This document shows positions 20,582 through 32,788 of a stretch of DNA of 64,000 nucleotides, piece by piece. Both the position numbers and the translations under genes were made by a program. The notes beneath the pieces were generated by a model, which was given only the letters and a program-made list of their open reading frames with translations, did no database searches and was not told the origin of the DNA. The stretch spans positions 744,001 through 808,000 of the forward strand of contig NW_020167523.1 of NCBI RefSeq assembly GCF_001641265.1, written 5' to 3'. This DNA comes from Pseudogymnoascus destructans. Taxonomy: Eukaryota > Ascomycota > Leotiomycetes > Thelebolales > Thelebolaceae. Within the stretch, counting starts at the first letter, position 1. Every line of letters begins with the position of its first letter.

Positions 20582-22181
20582 TTATATTACTTCGTCAAAC
20601 ACACTACGTATATCCTCTCTACGGCCATAAGCACAGTTATCGTCATCGTACTGGTCCTCATCGTCGTCATTATTGTCGTCCCCATATTGCCCATGCCCTT
20701 CGCTACTACCATCCTCCTCATCTGCTGAACCCCAGTCAATGCTGTCCCTCAAAGTGCCTATTGATTGTTGTGCAATCTGGTCGTCAATAAGTGGCGTTTT
20801 CCTCTGCCGGCCATACATATCCTTGAATTTTAGCCGGGAAGCCTTGATGTTTTTATGCTGGTTCCTAGGATAGGCATCAAACCAATTTAGGAGCACCTGC
20901 CTAGGAACGCCGTTGCAAACACCATGATTTCTTTCGAAGTCAAGGTGGAGCTTTACCTTTACTGCCAATGATATAAACCAAACTAAGTCAGTTAGCCTTA
21001 ATACTTGTATAGTTAATAGAAACTGTACATTTAATCCAGAATGGCCCAGGAGCAATTGAGGCTGTCCCATCAGGACGCGGTTCACTCGATTCTATTTTCT
21101 CATAGAAAAGGATGTATCGACTAGCCCAACAAAACACACTCTCTGCATCAACAACACTATAAACAGACTCGAACACCTCCCATAGTCGAGATGGATCCTG
21201 TTCGTTCTGCATGGCCACTATGCCTGGCTTTGCAAGGGTTTTGCTAACCCACTCCTGTACATGTTCAGATAAGCCACCACAGAAGGGGTCGAGTAGTCAT
21301 ACCATCATGCAGGTAATAGTCCGGTGCTTCCACGTATTTGTATTACCCCTTGCCTTATAAAGAGCTTTGTCTCAGAGAGCAAAGTTTTGGTCGAAATCTA
21401 TGGATAGGGTAACCTCATTTACTATGGCTTCAAGCTCCTTGTCTGTCGCCCGTCCATATCGAAGGGTAAGCCGTCGGATCTCAGGGTCCAACTTCTTCCG
21501 GATTTGTTTCCAAGCTGCATTGTCGAACACTTTGGTCTGGTTCTCTGCCTGCCGAAAGGGCTTGGTGCTACTATTGTAAGAATCGTTGTCGTTAGGCCTC
21601 ATACGCTTTGCAGCAGGTCGGTAGACTGGCAGGGAGTTGGTGGACCTTGTAGAGTTACTACTTCGACCACTAAGTTGTGGGGTTGAAGTTAGAGCAGTTG
21701 CATTTTGGAAGCCGGTGTCATTCCGATGTGGTTGAGGTCTGTTGAAATGACCGTTGTCAAAGGACAGTGTCGTTGCTAGCTGGGTAGGAAGCTGGGATGA
21801 CGCTACACGAAATGGAGGCTCATGGATCTGTCCAACTTGAGACTGCGCTGGGCTAATGGTATTGGGTTGAATATGGAGCAATAACTGCGAAGTCGGGGAG
21901 TTGATTATAGTAGGTAGAGCCTCATTGTTGGTTAAGTTGGACGAAGACTGGGCCTGAGACAATGCTGGGCTATTTGAGTCGTGGTGAACAATGCTGCGCG
22001 CACCATATGGATATTGGGAGTTTGAGGTCTGAGATTCCTGCATTTGCGAGCTCTCATGATTGTGATCTTCCTGGTTATATGCCTGCGACGCGCCTCTGGT
22101 TGTGCCTCTGGTTGTGCTTCTGGTTGTGCTTCTGGTTGTGCCTCTAGTAGTGCGTCTTGGGCGACGCGAGGTCTTTGGCAT
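20582..22181 (-). pseudogene. accessory gene B of the SNF2 transposon, decayed
   Basis: The gene is divergent from the transposase gene. The N-terminus is Arg/Thr-rich, built from 12-bp repeats that give TTRG/TTRS units (about 22095-22146). A Ser/Gln-rich low-complexity region and a helical segment ending DFDQNFAL follow. An in-frame UGA (21372-21374) and two frame changes come next: VEAPDYYLHDGMTT shifts to DPFCGGLSEHVQEW, then EDPSRLWEVFES-like text. An intron with GTACAG donor and GACTTAG acceptor precedes the final acidic exon ending RREDIRSVFDEVI. I do not recognise a family. The motif GAACATGTACAGGA lies in its coding part. The acidic tail and basic N-terminus suggest a nuclear or DNA-binding role, but this is a guess. 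Confidence 0.55.
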
Positions 22182-22504
22182 GGTATTGATTCTACAACCC
22201 AGGATTAGCCTCCCTTCTGTACATGTTCGGGGGGGGCGGGGGGGGGGGAGGGTGCATGAATACTAATAGTATACTCCTATACACTTCCTGTTATAGACAC
22301 CAACACAAGGTGGTTTAAGTGTGTGATTTTGTAATCGGGGGGTATAAATTCGAAAATTGTAAACTATGCGTGAAGTGTCATACAGTGTCACGTGATAAAT
22401 GATCGCCAAACCCCGTCGTCTAATTCAACTGTTCATAATGCGACTCTTACCTCAATATAACCCCCTATACAAATTGGGAGTTCTATAACCTACTACCTAT
22501 AGCA
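22182..22504. promoter_or_regulatory. divergent promoter region of the SNF2 transposon
   Basis: These 323 bp separate gene B (minus) from the transposase gene (plus). The stretch holds one CTGTACATGTTCGG motif (about 22217-22230) immediately followed by a 20-bp G-rich run (22229-22248), plus a CACGTG at about 22390. Shared promoter function is inferred from geometry. Confidence 0.4.
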
Positions 22505-25500
22505 ATGAACTCAAGCCCTAATGCAACATATACTGCAGAGTATTTTGGTAATCCAAATCGCCGGCGTAGGCGTAGATGGCCAGCTTCCGGGGCAAATCTT
22601 CGGAGGCATGTTGTATATCAGACTACACAGATGAACCGAGCTGAGGCTACCCGGAGACAACATCTGCAGCTTCCTGCTCTAGATAATGGGTCAAGTAACG
22701 TTCAATCCTATGTGCCACCTCCTTCACTAACCTTAAATCAGCCAGAAGATTATTATACGCATTATAATGACGATGATGAAAACGAGCTTGGCGATTTTCC
22801 TGACTCACAATCCAACGCCAAAGGGCCTACAATGCCAATTATGGAACCAGGGTCGTCTTATACATGTACAGAGGACGCCTTCCAGGGGGACTACAACGAT
22901 GCTATAGTGCGAGAGGACGACTACTCAGAGAACAGCTCAGTAGAGAGTGAACACAATCCAAAGGTTCATTTTGCTAGTGACGATGTCATTGATCTAGCAG
23001 CTTTAAACCCTCAATCGACACCATTATCAGACTTCACCATGGTATTTGGCATTTGGTGCGATACGCATTGAGTTACTCAGCAGTCCTATAAGGCCTTGAT
23101 CCAAGTGTTACGACTCATTCCAAACGAGGAATTTACTCAGCTCCCAGAGAACCTTGTGTAATGGTGGGTGCACTAGATGTGAGAATCTAGCTACCCAAGG
23201 AAGGGATGATTTTACTAAGACAACACACTGTCTTAGAAAACAGAGCCAAAGGGTTGTAGCTTAGACTATTCCACAACGCAGCAATCAGGTGTGTGATGTA
23301 GTGAAGTGGTTCAGACAAGTTGCAACAAATGTTGAGTCTGGGAACTCAGGGGTAAGTCAGAGGTTAACACCTCACTGACTTTTCAGAAACAAGGAGTAAC
23401 AAGATGAATGCTTGGAAGCTTGGAAAAGACGTGGAAGTATGTGCTAGTCGATTTACTGTATTGTCTGCTTGCCCTTTCTTAAGGAAAGGGCAATCCTATT
23501 TATGCCAAAGGAGTGTAGTTCTCTCATTTTCCATGACTTTCCATGACTAACCAGGCTTGGTAAATGTATTAGAAATCAAGTGCGACCCACAACTAGCTTG
23601 CTAATCATGTAGTGAACGTAAGAGAATCCCATAGAACCATCTCTTGGGTTCCTAGCCTATAGGAAGTGAAAAGGAGGTCCAAGGTCAGAGTACCTATAGA
23701 CAAATTATGTCATAACTTAACCAATCTTGTGGGTAACTAAGGAGCGATGACGTGTAATGAATCATAGAGGGTTGTAGAAGCTTCTAGAGCTATCGTTCAT
23801 GTTCCTAGGCCTCTAGTTGGTAGAGATATGCCATGTGGTAGTATTGGCCCATCCCCTTAAGGAGGAGATTTTCTTAATAACTTGTTCAATGAGTGTCCAA
23901 ATGATATGCTGTGATGTATGTAGCATAAACAGATGTAGTAGAAGAGTTTGCAGCAATCGTTGAGTAGTATTGCTTCTGTTGTTGGTGTGATAAGCCAAGA
24001 TATGTATGTTGACTTGTAGGTTTGAGGAGGAGATTTCTAAGTTTGCTCTTGAGTTTGATAGCAAACTGAGTGCAACGAATGTCAGTATGACACCTTGCAA
24101 CACTTCAAAAGTGGTGTCGTCGCTGACTACCTTTACTACCACTTCAAAGATCAATAATAGACGTCCGGATGGACAAGCAGCCTTCAGGCATCGCTGCAAA
24201 GTCTCAAAGCTATATTCACTTCTTTGACCCTCGGGTTATTGCTGCTACAATACTATCATCTACCCTTGGTCAGCCTATACACCAAGGGATGGCCGATATT
24301 GTGGATAATCCAACTGAGTTATACCACTCCCGAGCATGGGGTTCTTCAATTAGGACGTGTGGCGTGGACTTTGCGCTGTACAGTTGTGGAGAGCCAATTT
24401 TCCCGTCTGACTTTGTCCAATATAAATGTAACAACACTGCTTGTTGCGTCTCTACATCCAAGCATTCTGGGCAGGTTGTGTTTATTGGGCGTGATAGGCG
24501 GGGTTCATCTACTACCCTAAATATGGTGCTCCTCCACATAAGACCATTAATCCACCGGAACGATATACTATACCAGTCCCAGAGACTACAGGAGGACGTG
24601 GAAAGGCTGTCTATAAGCGAACGCCTCCTTGATGACGGGTCTTTGCTCTGGATACAGCCTACTCAAGTGCTACATCGTCGACCTGATATAAGCATACAGT
24701 GGGGCAAGGGTGTTGTACAGACGCCTTGGGTTGTTACTAAAATATACACCAAAAGCCACGGAATTGTTGATATTCAACGGAGTACTCCAGTGCGCGGAGG
24801 GATAGAGATTGAGCAATATGGCCGGGACTACTTAGTGGCTACAATCATGTCAGGAGTCCAGTCACTACCCTTAATTATGTTCATTGACGACTTTGGGCTA
24901 TATCGCAATATGTACCGCTCGATCACTGGGATATATATGATGCCAGCTGGGTTAGACATCGAGCAGCGGCAAAGAAGCATGAATAGTCATACCCTGACCC
25001 TAGGGCCCCATGGCTCCCACCTAGATGCCACTATATCGGTGCTCCGTACATGTTTAGGGACACTTGAGCGTGGTTGCTCGATGGTTATCAAAGGGGTGCA
25101 GACAGTAGTATGGGCGCCATTTATTACTATCCTGGGTGACATGAAAGGGCAGCAACAGTCGGCTGGATTCCTTTCACCAAGAGCCAACCTCTGCTGTCGG
25201 TTTTGTGATGCAAGCCTTGATACAAGGGCTAATCTCGGAAGAGACATTAAGCGCCATGGGCGGTTTCATTACCAAGTGCAAGAGTTGCGGAGGCAGATGG
25301 ATGAGCTTACCTCGAAGTCGACCCGACTACAATTTGGTCGCCAACATGGATTAGCTGACCAACCATCTGCGTTGCAGACGGTCATCCCATCTCTTGACAT
25401 TGTTATGAGCCGCCCCCCAGATCCAGCTCATAGTGAGTTCCTTGGTATCATTCGGAGGCTTTACCCAATATTATATGGTCCGTTACTAACCCCAGCTGCC

Positions 25501-26922
25501 CAGATTGAGTTCACCCAACAGTTCCAGAAATTTACCTTCCCCCCTGGCTGGAGTCGAATACAGTCCCCAGAAAAACACATACGGTTGTGGTCAATGGGCG
25601 AATGTGGGAAGGCGTCCATTATCGTACCATTAATACTTTGCCGCTGGCTGAAAACAATACATGTACGGCACATGTTCCAGTCGGCTCTAGCCCGTGAATG
25701 TCCAGTGACAGCCCGGCCTATACATAATAAAACGGATGTTGATTTTATTGTGAGTGCATTTGGGCACATTGCAAGAAGTAATTCCTTTGTGTCGTCTATC
25801 AGTCTTACTACTACAGAGCGGCTGGACTTCCACAATGTTATATTAGAGGGGAGAGCTAGTTTCTTGTGTCTTATGAAGGCAGCGGCGAAGTCGTCAGGCA
25901 CCTTAGAAAGCAGGAAAACCGCTAGCAATATAGGGCCTGGCGTTGCATCAGCCGCCCTACAGTCCTATGCTACCTTTAGCCAAAGTGGATCTGAGGTTGA
26001 AACTAGTACTGATGATCAAGTCAACCCTACCCAAGGTAATGCTAGTGTTATTGGTCATGCAGGCCGGCTTCCTAATTTCCACATCGCCCTTCACTTCCAC
26101 CAAATGATGGAGGAGTATGGAAGTGTATGGAATACAAACGTGTTCTGGGGCGAAGACAAGCACAAATTCTTCAAGGAAGCAGTTATACGGACAAACCACA
26201 GACGGCCTGAACGGGATCTACTTATCCAAGAGTGTATATTTACAACCCTCCGGTCTATCCTGTGTGGTGCCTTCCTCCATACATGTACAGAGACCTCCGC
26301 CCAGGTTATAAGGATTAAGGATAATTGCCCAGCAGTGTTTGAATCTCTACTAACAGTTGCTGATAGGCGTGCCTTAACCTCAGACTTACGTGTACACGGT
26401 AATGTAGAGGCTAGTGGCTCTCATATTGATGTCCGGGTCCAAGGTGAGCTATCAAGAACTGAGTGTGGTTTACAGGGACTTCCAGTTAAAGCTCGACTGT
26501 TTACTAAATCATTCTCGAACTTATTTGAGGAGATACTTACCAAACATGGCCACCACAGAGTGATGTTTAAGAATACACGTTTCCGCTGGTATCAACAATT
26601 GTCATATTCAATTACAGAGAGTTCCCGGCGGCGCACTTTAAGGCAGGGCGACATAGTAGTAACCACATCTACTATGTTTGGTCGGATAATTGGTTTGTTT
26701 ACATATGCTCCTGACCTAGACCAATTGCCCAAGGTCTTCATACTTATAGAAGAGTTGGTTCAGAAGGGATCTTGGGATATGGTTCTTAACCTCCCACTAT
26801 TCGCCCAAACCTTGTTCCGACGAATAGTTACGTTACCACAAATTGAGGCAGAGGAGATATATATGGTCCCTACTTCTCCAAAAACGTTCATTCATTGCAC
26901 CTGGGACGTACGCTTCCAATAA
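22505..26922 (+). pseudogene. Tnp2/Plavaka-like transposase, split by a solo LTR
   Basis: The first part (22505-23151) has a basic N-terminus and an acidic middle, ending FGIWCDTH-stop-VTQQSYKALIQVLRL...LPENL. After removal of the LTR at 23157-24092 it continues in phase: ATLQKWCRR-stop-LPLLPLQ, then an open 917-codon frame. That frame has FFDPRVIAATILSS, NPTELYHSRAWGSSIRTC, a likely first catalytic Asp in FIDDFGLYRNMYRS, ITILGDMKGQQQSAGF, and a CxxC module NLCCRFCDAS. This layout resembles fungal CACTA/Plavaka (Tnp2) transposases. The two UGA codons and the LTR make it inactive. The family name is from memory of motif patterns. A KDZ-type transposase is the main alternative. Confidence 0.6.
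23157..24092 (+). repeat. LTR-like repeat family L, complete copy with target duplication
   Basis: 936 bp, TGTAATGGTGGGTGCAC...CAGTATGACA. It is flanked by a perfect 5-bp duplication CCTTG (23152-23156 and 24093-24097), so it inserted on its own into the transposase gene. The TG...CA termini, length and 5-bp duplication fit a solo LTR. It contains a TATA-like CCTATTTATGCC and no coding capacity. Confidence 0.88.
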
Positions 26923-27475
26923 TACGCTTCTACCATCAGCCCTCCTCTCTATTTGGCCCTCCTCTGTACTTGTTCCAACAATTTGGTGGGCTCTGTTGCC
27001 GAAACCGATTTCCAAATATCAACCTTCTTCTTCTTCCGTCAACCCTCCAACAACAACAACACCACCACCTTCCTTCTGGCTGTTTGTGGACCCCTAGAAC
27101 AGCCTTTCTGTAAGTTCAAACACCTTTCCTTTCATCCAAAACCTCTTTCTTTCCTCCAAAACTCTTTCTGACTGATTCAAGTCATCCAAAACCTCATGCG
27201 CAGTAGATCAGCCAAACCAGGGCCATCTATCTGCGCTAGAGCCTTGCCACAGCCTCAAATTAACCTACACCAACCTCAATACACCGCAAAGCGAAACAAT
27301 CAAGCCTCTATCACGCCAAAACCACACCAAATACACGCATTTGGCGCCCGATTCCTATGCCGACAACCTTACTAGCGCCAGATTTGATTTCACCCAAGTG
27401 AATTCAAGGTGAGAGCCCTGGAATATTCTGAACATGTACAGGGGCAGGGCACTGACAACACACAGTACTCTTAGC
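26923..27475 (+). other. transposase 3' flank and 5' leader of the helicase gene
   Basis: No gene is seen before 27408. CT-rich and CAA-repeat sequence probably forms the 5' leader of the helicase gene. A leader intron is likely at 27409-27465 (GTGAGAG...ACACACAG) and contains GAACATGTACAGGGG. A diverged CTGTACTTGTTCC lies near 26961. Confidence 0.5.
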
Positions 27476-30400
27476 ATGGCTGGGACTCCACCTTCAAAAC
27501 GTGCGAAGACGCAAGGTGGGAAACAAGAAGCTGAGGCTAAAGATCAGGATGTGCCGATACCATCTGGAAGCAGCGTGACTCAAGTTGAGGTAAGGTGCCT
27601 CCCTCTATACATGTACACAGGACTGATGTAGCGATAGACCCCATCAAGAAAGCGTGCCTCTGCTTCACAGACACAAGTGAAGAAATGGGCCCCGGGAAAC
27701 CCAACACTCAATGATCTGTCAAGACTGGCTGAGGCCTCTGTTGCTGGTTACCTTGGCTACACTGACACTCTACATCTACGCGATCTGATGTGGTCCTGGC
27801 AAATTATGAGGGGAGCAATGGTTTTCGAGACTATCCTTAAGAATAAGCTCCAAGTCACAGCGACTTCCATCTTAGAAGCTTCACTCAACAACGTTGATGC
27901 ATATGAATATGAGACCAATATCGACACACTAGTCTTCAACTTCAACAACCGCTCCGAAGAAGATAAGGCCAATACAGAGGACACAACACGAGCACTTACT
28001 CTCATGTTTGCGGGAACCATACATCATACCGCCCGTGCTCTTGAGGATGTTGGGCTGTTAACTCTTGAGGACACAGAGTTACAATCACAGTTTGCCAAGC
28101 TCCGCATTGAGCAGTCTGGAGTGAAGGGGTTTTTTGTCCCAGCTTTTGACAAGACGACTTTACTAGTCCCAACCCTCGGACCTCTCGATACGTTCTGCGA
28201 GCATGCTATGGAATGCTACTCAAGGGCTTACACATGTGTCCGATATCTTCTCTACCAGACCACATCATCGACTCCAATCAAGGCCAAACTTGGGAAGAAC
28301 CAGTATTTCGTCTCTGGTATAGTGCATCCAGACAGGCTCCCCTCGTGGATGGGGAACGAGACAGTTGAAGAGGTACCTGGAGCATCTGCAATCCTCGGTC
28401 TTATGAATCAAGAGAAGCCAGCCCCAATTGAAGTTACCCTACAGTTTGTTCGCGAAGATGGAACAGAGGACGACGAGCAACTCTCGGAGCATATCAACTC
28501 ATACCTCAAGCGGAAGAAGATCCACTTGTCGCAGGACATTGTCGACTATAAGCACGACATTCGAGACTTCGAGATTGGCCCCCAGTGGCGTGACCACTTG
28601 CGCCACGAGCTGTCACTTCCTAGGCTCAGGTGTGACTTTAGCACCCTGACTTTGATCCCAACTGCACTTCCTGCCGCAGAAGACCCTGGCCCTGTACATG
28701 TTCCACAGGAGGGTCCATGGATTATCTACGACAATGAGAACCCGGATCAGGTCACACCATGGACAGACGGTCTGGAAGTTTTACACTCAGGGAGCAAGTT
28801 CTGCATAGAATATTCTCTGAAGGTAGTGGACACCGAAGAAGACGGACCATACCCATACGAGTTCGACGGAGGCCCTATTCAGGTATACAGTGATGAAGTA
28901 GGGGCTCTAGCCACAACAGAGAACACTGCTGCCCAGGACGATGCAACCACTCATGCAAATCACCCGACGCCTTGCACTCATATTGCCCCAGCGCCCGCCC
29001 AAGTTGATATAAAGGGAAAGGGAAAGGGCCCTGAAACCCCAGAGCTCTCTCATACCAGTTCAAAGTTGTCTTACTTACAGGGTGCGCTTACAGGATCAAA
29101 TTCTCATGGGATTTGAGGCATTGTGACCCCAGATAAACTGTTTGGCGACTGCAAATCGGCAGAGTCACAAGCCTGGCACCTAGGCATCGATGTGTCGACT
29201 CCAGCCGGTATTGAGGCTTTCATTCAAAAGGTTGTTGGCACGTTACGTGTTGCTAATGTCGCGCCAAAGGCAGCATTAAACCTGTCAGTTCTCCCTGGCG
29301 CTGTCCGACAAGAGATCCAGAGTGGTATGGCAGCGGCAACAGCTACAACTCTAAATGCAGATGTAAGCATCCAACTCTGTACATGTATAGAGACTCCCCA
29401 AATACTGACTACCTCTTAGCTTCGCGAAAACGAAGAGGATGCCACAAGCATGGCAGGCTTCTACAAGATGCAGAAGCTATTTACCGGCGACGAATCCCAG
29501 ACTGGTCCTCCACTCGATGCTTGCCTTACGATTGCCGATGCGCATTTTGATACTTGGCATGACAAGCAGCGCACGCTTGCCAAGTACGCCCTAAAGTCGC
29601 TTCCAACTGTCGGCATCCGACCCCTAGGACATCAAATCACTGGTTTCCTATGGATGGTACTAAAGGCGTATGGTTATATACTTGCTCCAACAAAAGAAGG
29701 TCAGGCTGCAGCTGACCTACTTCAAACGGCCCACACATTTGGAGGGGTGTTGGTCGACAACATGGGGTTAGGTAAAACCTTCACCTCATGTTTATACCTA
29801 GAATGGGTGTTCCGATATTTCACTCCTGATGCCCCAGGAAACTACAGGCCCCATCTCATACTAGCGCCGGCTGGACCTGTCATCGAACAATGGCGTCAGG
29901 ACATTACAAAGCACTTCAAGGGAATTAATCTGGTCCTCGCCTATGGAGACTCACCACCGAACGGAGCGTCATTCCTCAAATGGATATCTTCAAAAGCTAT
30001 GAAGAGCTATCCCAAATCCCCGAAGAAGTTCCCTGCCGCCCTTCAATTTATTTTCGACACAGATAACAAGTCGGCTGCAAAGACCGTCATATTGACTTCG
30101 TACGGCACCCTCGCAGGCCGGACCCTTCAGAAGCCACGTCGCCAGCCAGGAGACGAGAAAACCTTCAAGCCAGCCGATTGGATTGGGAAGTGGAAGGGGG
30201 TGTTCCATACAGTGATTCTAGATGAGGGTCATAAGATTCGCAACCCATTGACCAATATCCATGTTGCAGTGGCGAGGTTGAATGCGCGGCATCACTGGTT
30301 CATTACAGGCACAGCACGGTAAGTCAAGCTACTCCTATACATGTACAGAGCCTAGCTAATGAATAAGGACATTCTTGGCCCCTTGAACATATTGTGGCCA

Positions 30401-31855
30401 CAGATCAACAAGTCTCTCTACTTGAACCAGACTAGGCGCGACTGAATCCAAAAACTTGATGGCAACTACAAGGACTTTGAGCTCCTGGTCTCGCAGGATT
30501 TCCCTCATTCATCATGGAAGAATCTAATCGCTGCTGACCCATATCGGATTCGAACACTCCTAAACAGCAAGGAGAAGTCGACGATAAACAAGCTTTACAG
30601 GTGCATGGAAAGACTATTACTCCTTCGGCGATCAACGGCAACCTCCATACCCTTAAATAGTCAAGGGGAGCGGCTGTCACTGGCTAACCTAATGCCACCA
30701 TACGAAATTACCACAGTGCAGTTGAAGATGAGTTCTGCAGAAGCAGCAAAGTACCAGTTCTTCCATCAGTCGTTTGTCAAGGATTACGAAGAAGGCCTTG
30801 AGATATGGGCAAATCAGAAACAAAGCCGTATCGACCCAACGGCAGAAGTCAAAAGCTTTCCTTGCATTACTGGCCCACTACGGGCGATGACGGTAAATGC
30901 AGTCTCGACTATACTAAGCCAATTCCACGACACCCTGGATAATACGAAGGTTCGGAAGAAGCGCCTTGATGACACTGTTGCAACTATCAATGTACTACGA
31001 GCCCAAGGCTTCACGGGACTGCAGCTTGCACACGCTACTGTGCGAAAGGGTGATCGGGTGATCAAGGACGCTGCCGATTTGATACACCACTTGACTTTCG
31101 GCTCTCCGAAGATGCGTTGGATTCTAAAAGACGTGATGGATCATTGCGTGAAAAGGAGACCAGACGGAGGACGGAACAAGTTGCTGTGCTCTGAGGATAT
31201 CCCCGTCTCAGCATGGTTTATTGAGACAGTGTTGAAGTCGATATACATCCGGGCAGAGGTGTTGCATGCCGGTCTGAATGACCTCCAGCGAATCGCGCTC
31301 ATTCAGGAGTTCAATGACCCCCAGTCGGACTTGGTTGTCCTAGTTATGATGTATCAGGTGTCATCACAGGGCGCCAACTTAGACGGGGCATGCCATCGGG
31401 TATGCTCGGTCACTACAGCGATCAACCTGCCGTCAGAGCTACAGGTACACTATCGACCTATCCGAGTAAGTGCCCCCTCCCTAAACATGTACAGAGGATG
31501 GTGTTAATATAAATGCAGGTGTCGCAAAAGGAGAAGGTCACCATCGTGCGACTTTCTGTAGTCAACAGTCACGACGCCTGGCGTGAAACTAAGCAGGTCG
31601 ACAAGAGCATCATTGATGTGTTGACAAAACTCCGCTCTCCCGAATCCTTCCAGGTCATCGCAGACGCTTTGAATGACAACCGGGATGAAGTGTTGGCTGC
31701 GCACAATTCCGATGAGGGTAAAAGAGCATTAAAAGGTCGGAAAACTATGCCGTTGAAGCTTCGTGCTTGGGGTCGGGTGCCTGTTCCTGATGCTAACGAT
31801 TCGGTGTCGCCAGAGAGGGACAGCGGCTCTTCCGATGATGAGGGTCCCGCCCAGG
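27476..31855 (+). pseudogene. large SNF2-type helicase of the transposon, decayed
   Basis: One gene from the ATG at 27476 (MAGTPPSKRAKTQGG). Introns at 27590-27670, 29363-29419, 30319-30367 and 31466-31518 all contain an ACATGTA-type palindrome. The ~550-residue N-terminal part is unfamiliar, with an acidic, proline-rich end. A UGA at 29114-29116 separates it from the rest, but the frame continues (GIVTPDKLFGDCK). The C-terminal part is SNF2: motif I DNMGLGKTFTS, II ILDEGHKIRNP, III FITGTA, V SSQGANLDG, VI QVHYRPIRVSQ. A frame change near 30367 and a UGA at 30443-30445 (RRD-stop-IQKL, probably an old Trp) also break it. The 3' end is replaced by the LTR-like repeat at 31856. The intact form would be a nuclear ATP-driven DNA translocase. 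Confidence 0.75.
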
Positions 31856-32788
31856 TGTCATACTGACATTCGTTGCACTCAGTTTGCTATCAAACTCAAG
31901 AGCAAACTTAGAAATCTCCTCCTCAAACCTACAAGTCACCATACATATCTTGGCTTATCACACCAACAACAGAAGCAATACTACTCAACGATTGCTGCAA
32001 ACTCTTCTACTACATCTGTTTATGCTACATACATCACGGCATATCATTTGGACACTCATTGAACAAGTTATTAAGAAAATCTCCTCCTTAAGGGGGTGGG
32101 CCAATACTACCACATGGCATATCTCTACCAACTAGAGGCCTAGGAACATGAACGATAATAGAAGCTTCTACAATCCTCTATGATTCATTACACGTCATCG
32201 CTCCTTAGTTACCCACAAGATTGGTTAAGTTATGACATAATTTGTCTATAGGTACTCTGACCTTGGACCTCCTTTTCACTTCCTATAGGCTAGGAACCCA
32301 AGAGATGGTTCTATGGGATTCTCTTACGTTCACTACATGATTAGCAAGCTAGTTGTGGGTCGCACTTGATTTCTAATACATTTACCAAGCCTGGTTAGTC
32401 ATGGAAAGTCATGGAAAATGAGAGAACTACACTCCTTTGGCATAAATAGGATTGCCCTTTCCTTAAGAAAGGGCAAGCAGGCAATACAGTAAATCGACTA
32501 GCACATACTTCTACGTCTTTTCCAAGCTTCCAAGCATTGATCTTGTTATTCTCTGTTTTTGAAAAGTCAGTGAGGTGCTAACCTCTGACTTACCCCTGAG
32601 TTCTCAGACTCAACATTTGTTGCAACTTGTCTAAACCACTTCACCACATCATACACCTGATTGCTGCGTTGTGGAATAGTCTAAGCTACAACCCTTTGGC
32701 TCTGTTTCCTAAGACAGTGTGTTGTCTTAGTAAATTCATCCCTTCCTTGGGTGGCTAGATTCTCATATCTGGTGCACCCACCATTACA
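31856..32788 (-). repeat. LTR-like repeat family L, recombinant copy
   Basis: 933 bp in reverse orientation. The flanks are CCAGG on the left (helicase gene) and CTTGG on the right (a pogo transposase gene), so there is no target duplication. The two sides belong to different genes, each cut off at the repeat. The simplest explanation is recombination between two copies, with loss of the DNA between them. Confidence 0.8.

Noticed and set aside
22229..22248. G-rich run as a possible G-quadruplex control element
   Set aside because: The single run with one interruption may be a slippage tract or assembly artefact; no second element supports a function.
23157..32788. A 9.6-kb transposon with 930-bp terminal inverted repeats
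   Set aside because: The two inverted copies looked like giant terminal repeats, but the left one has its own CCTTG duplication inside the transposase gene and the right one has mismatched flanks. They are separate solo LTR-like insertions.
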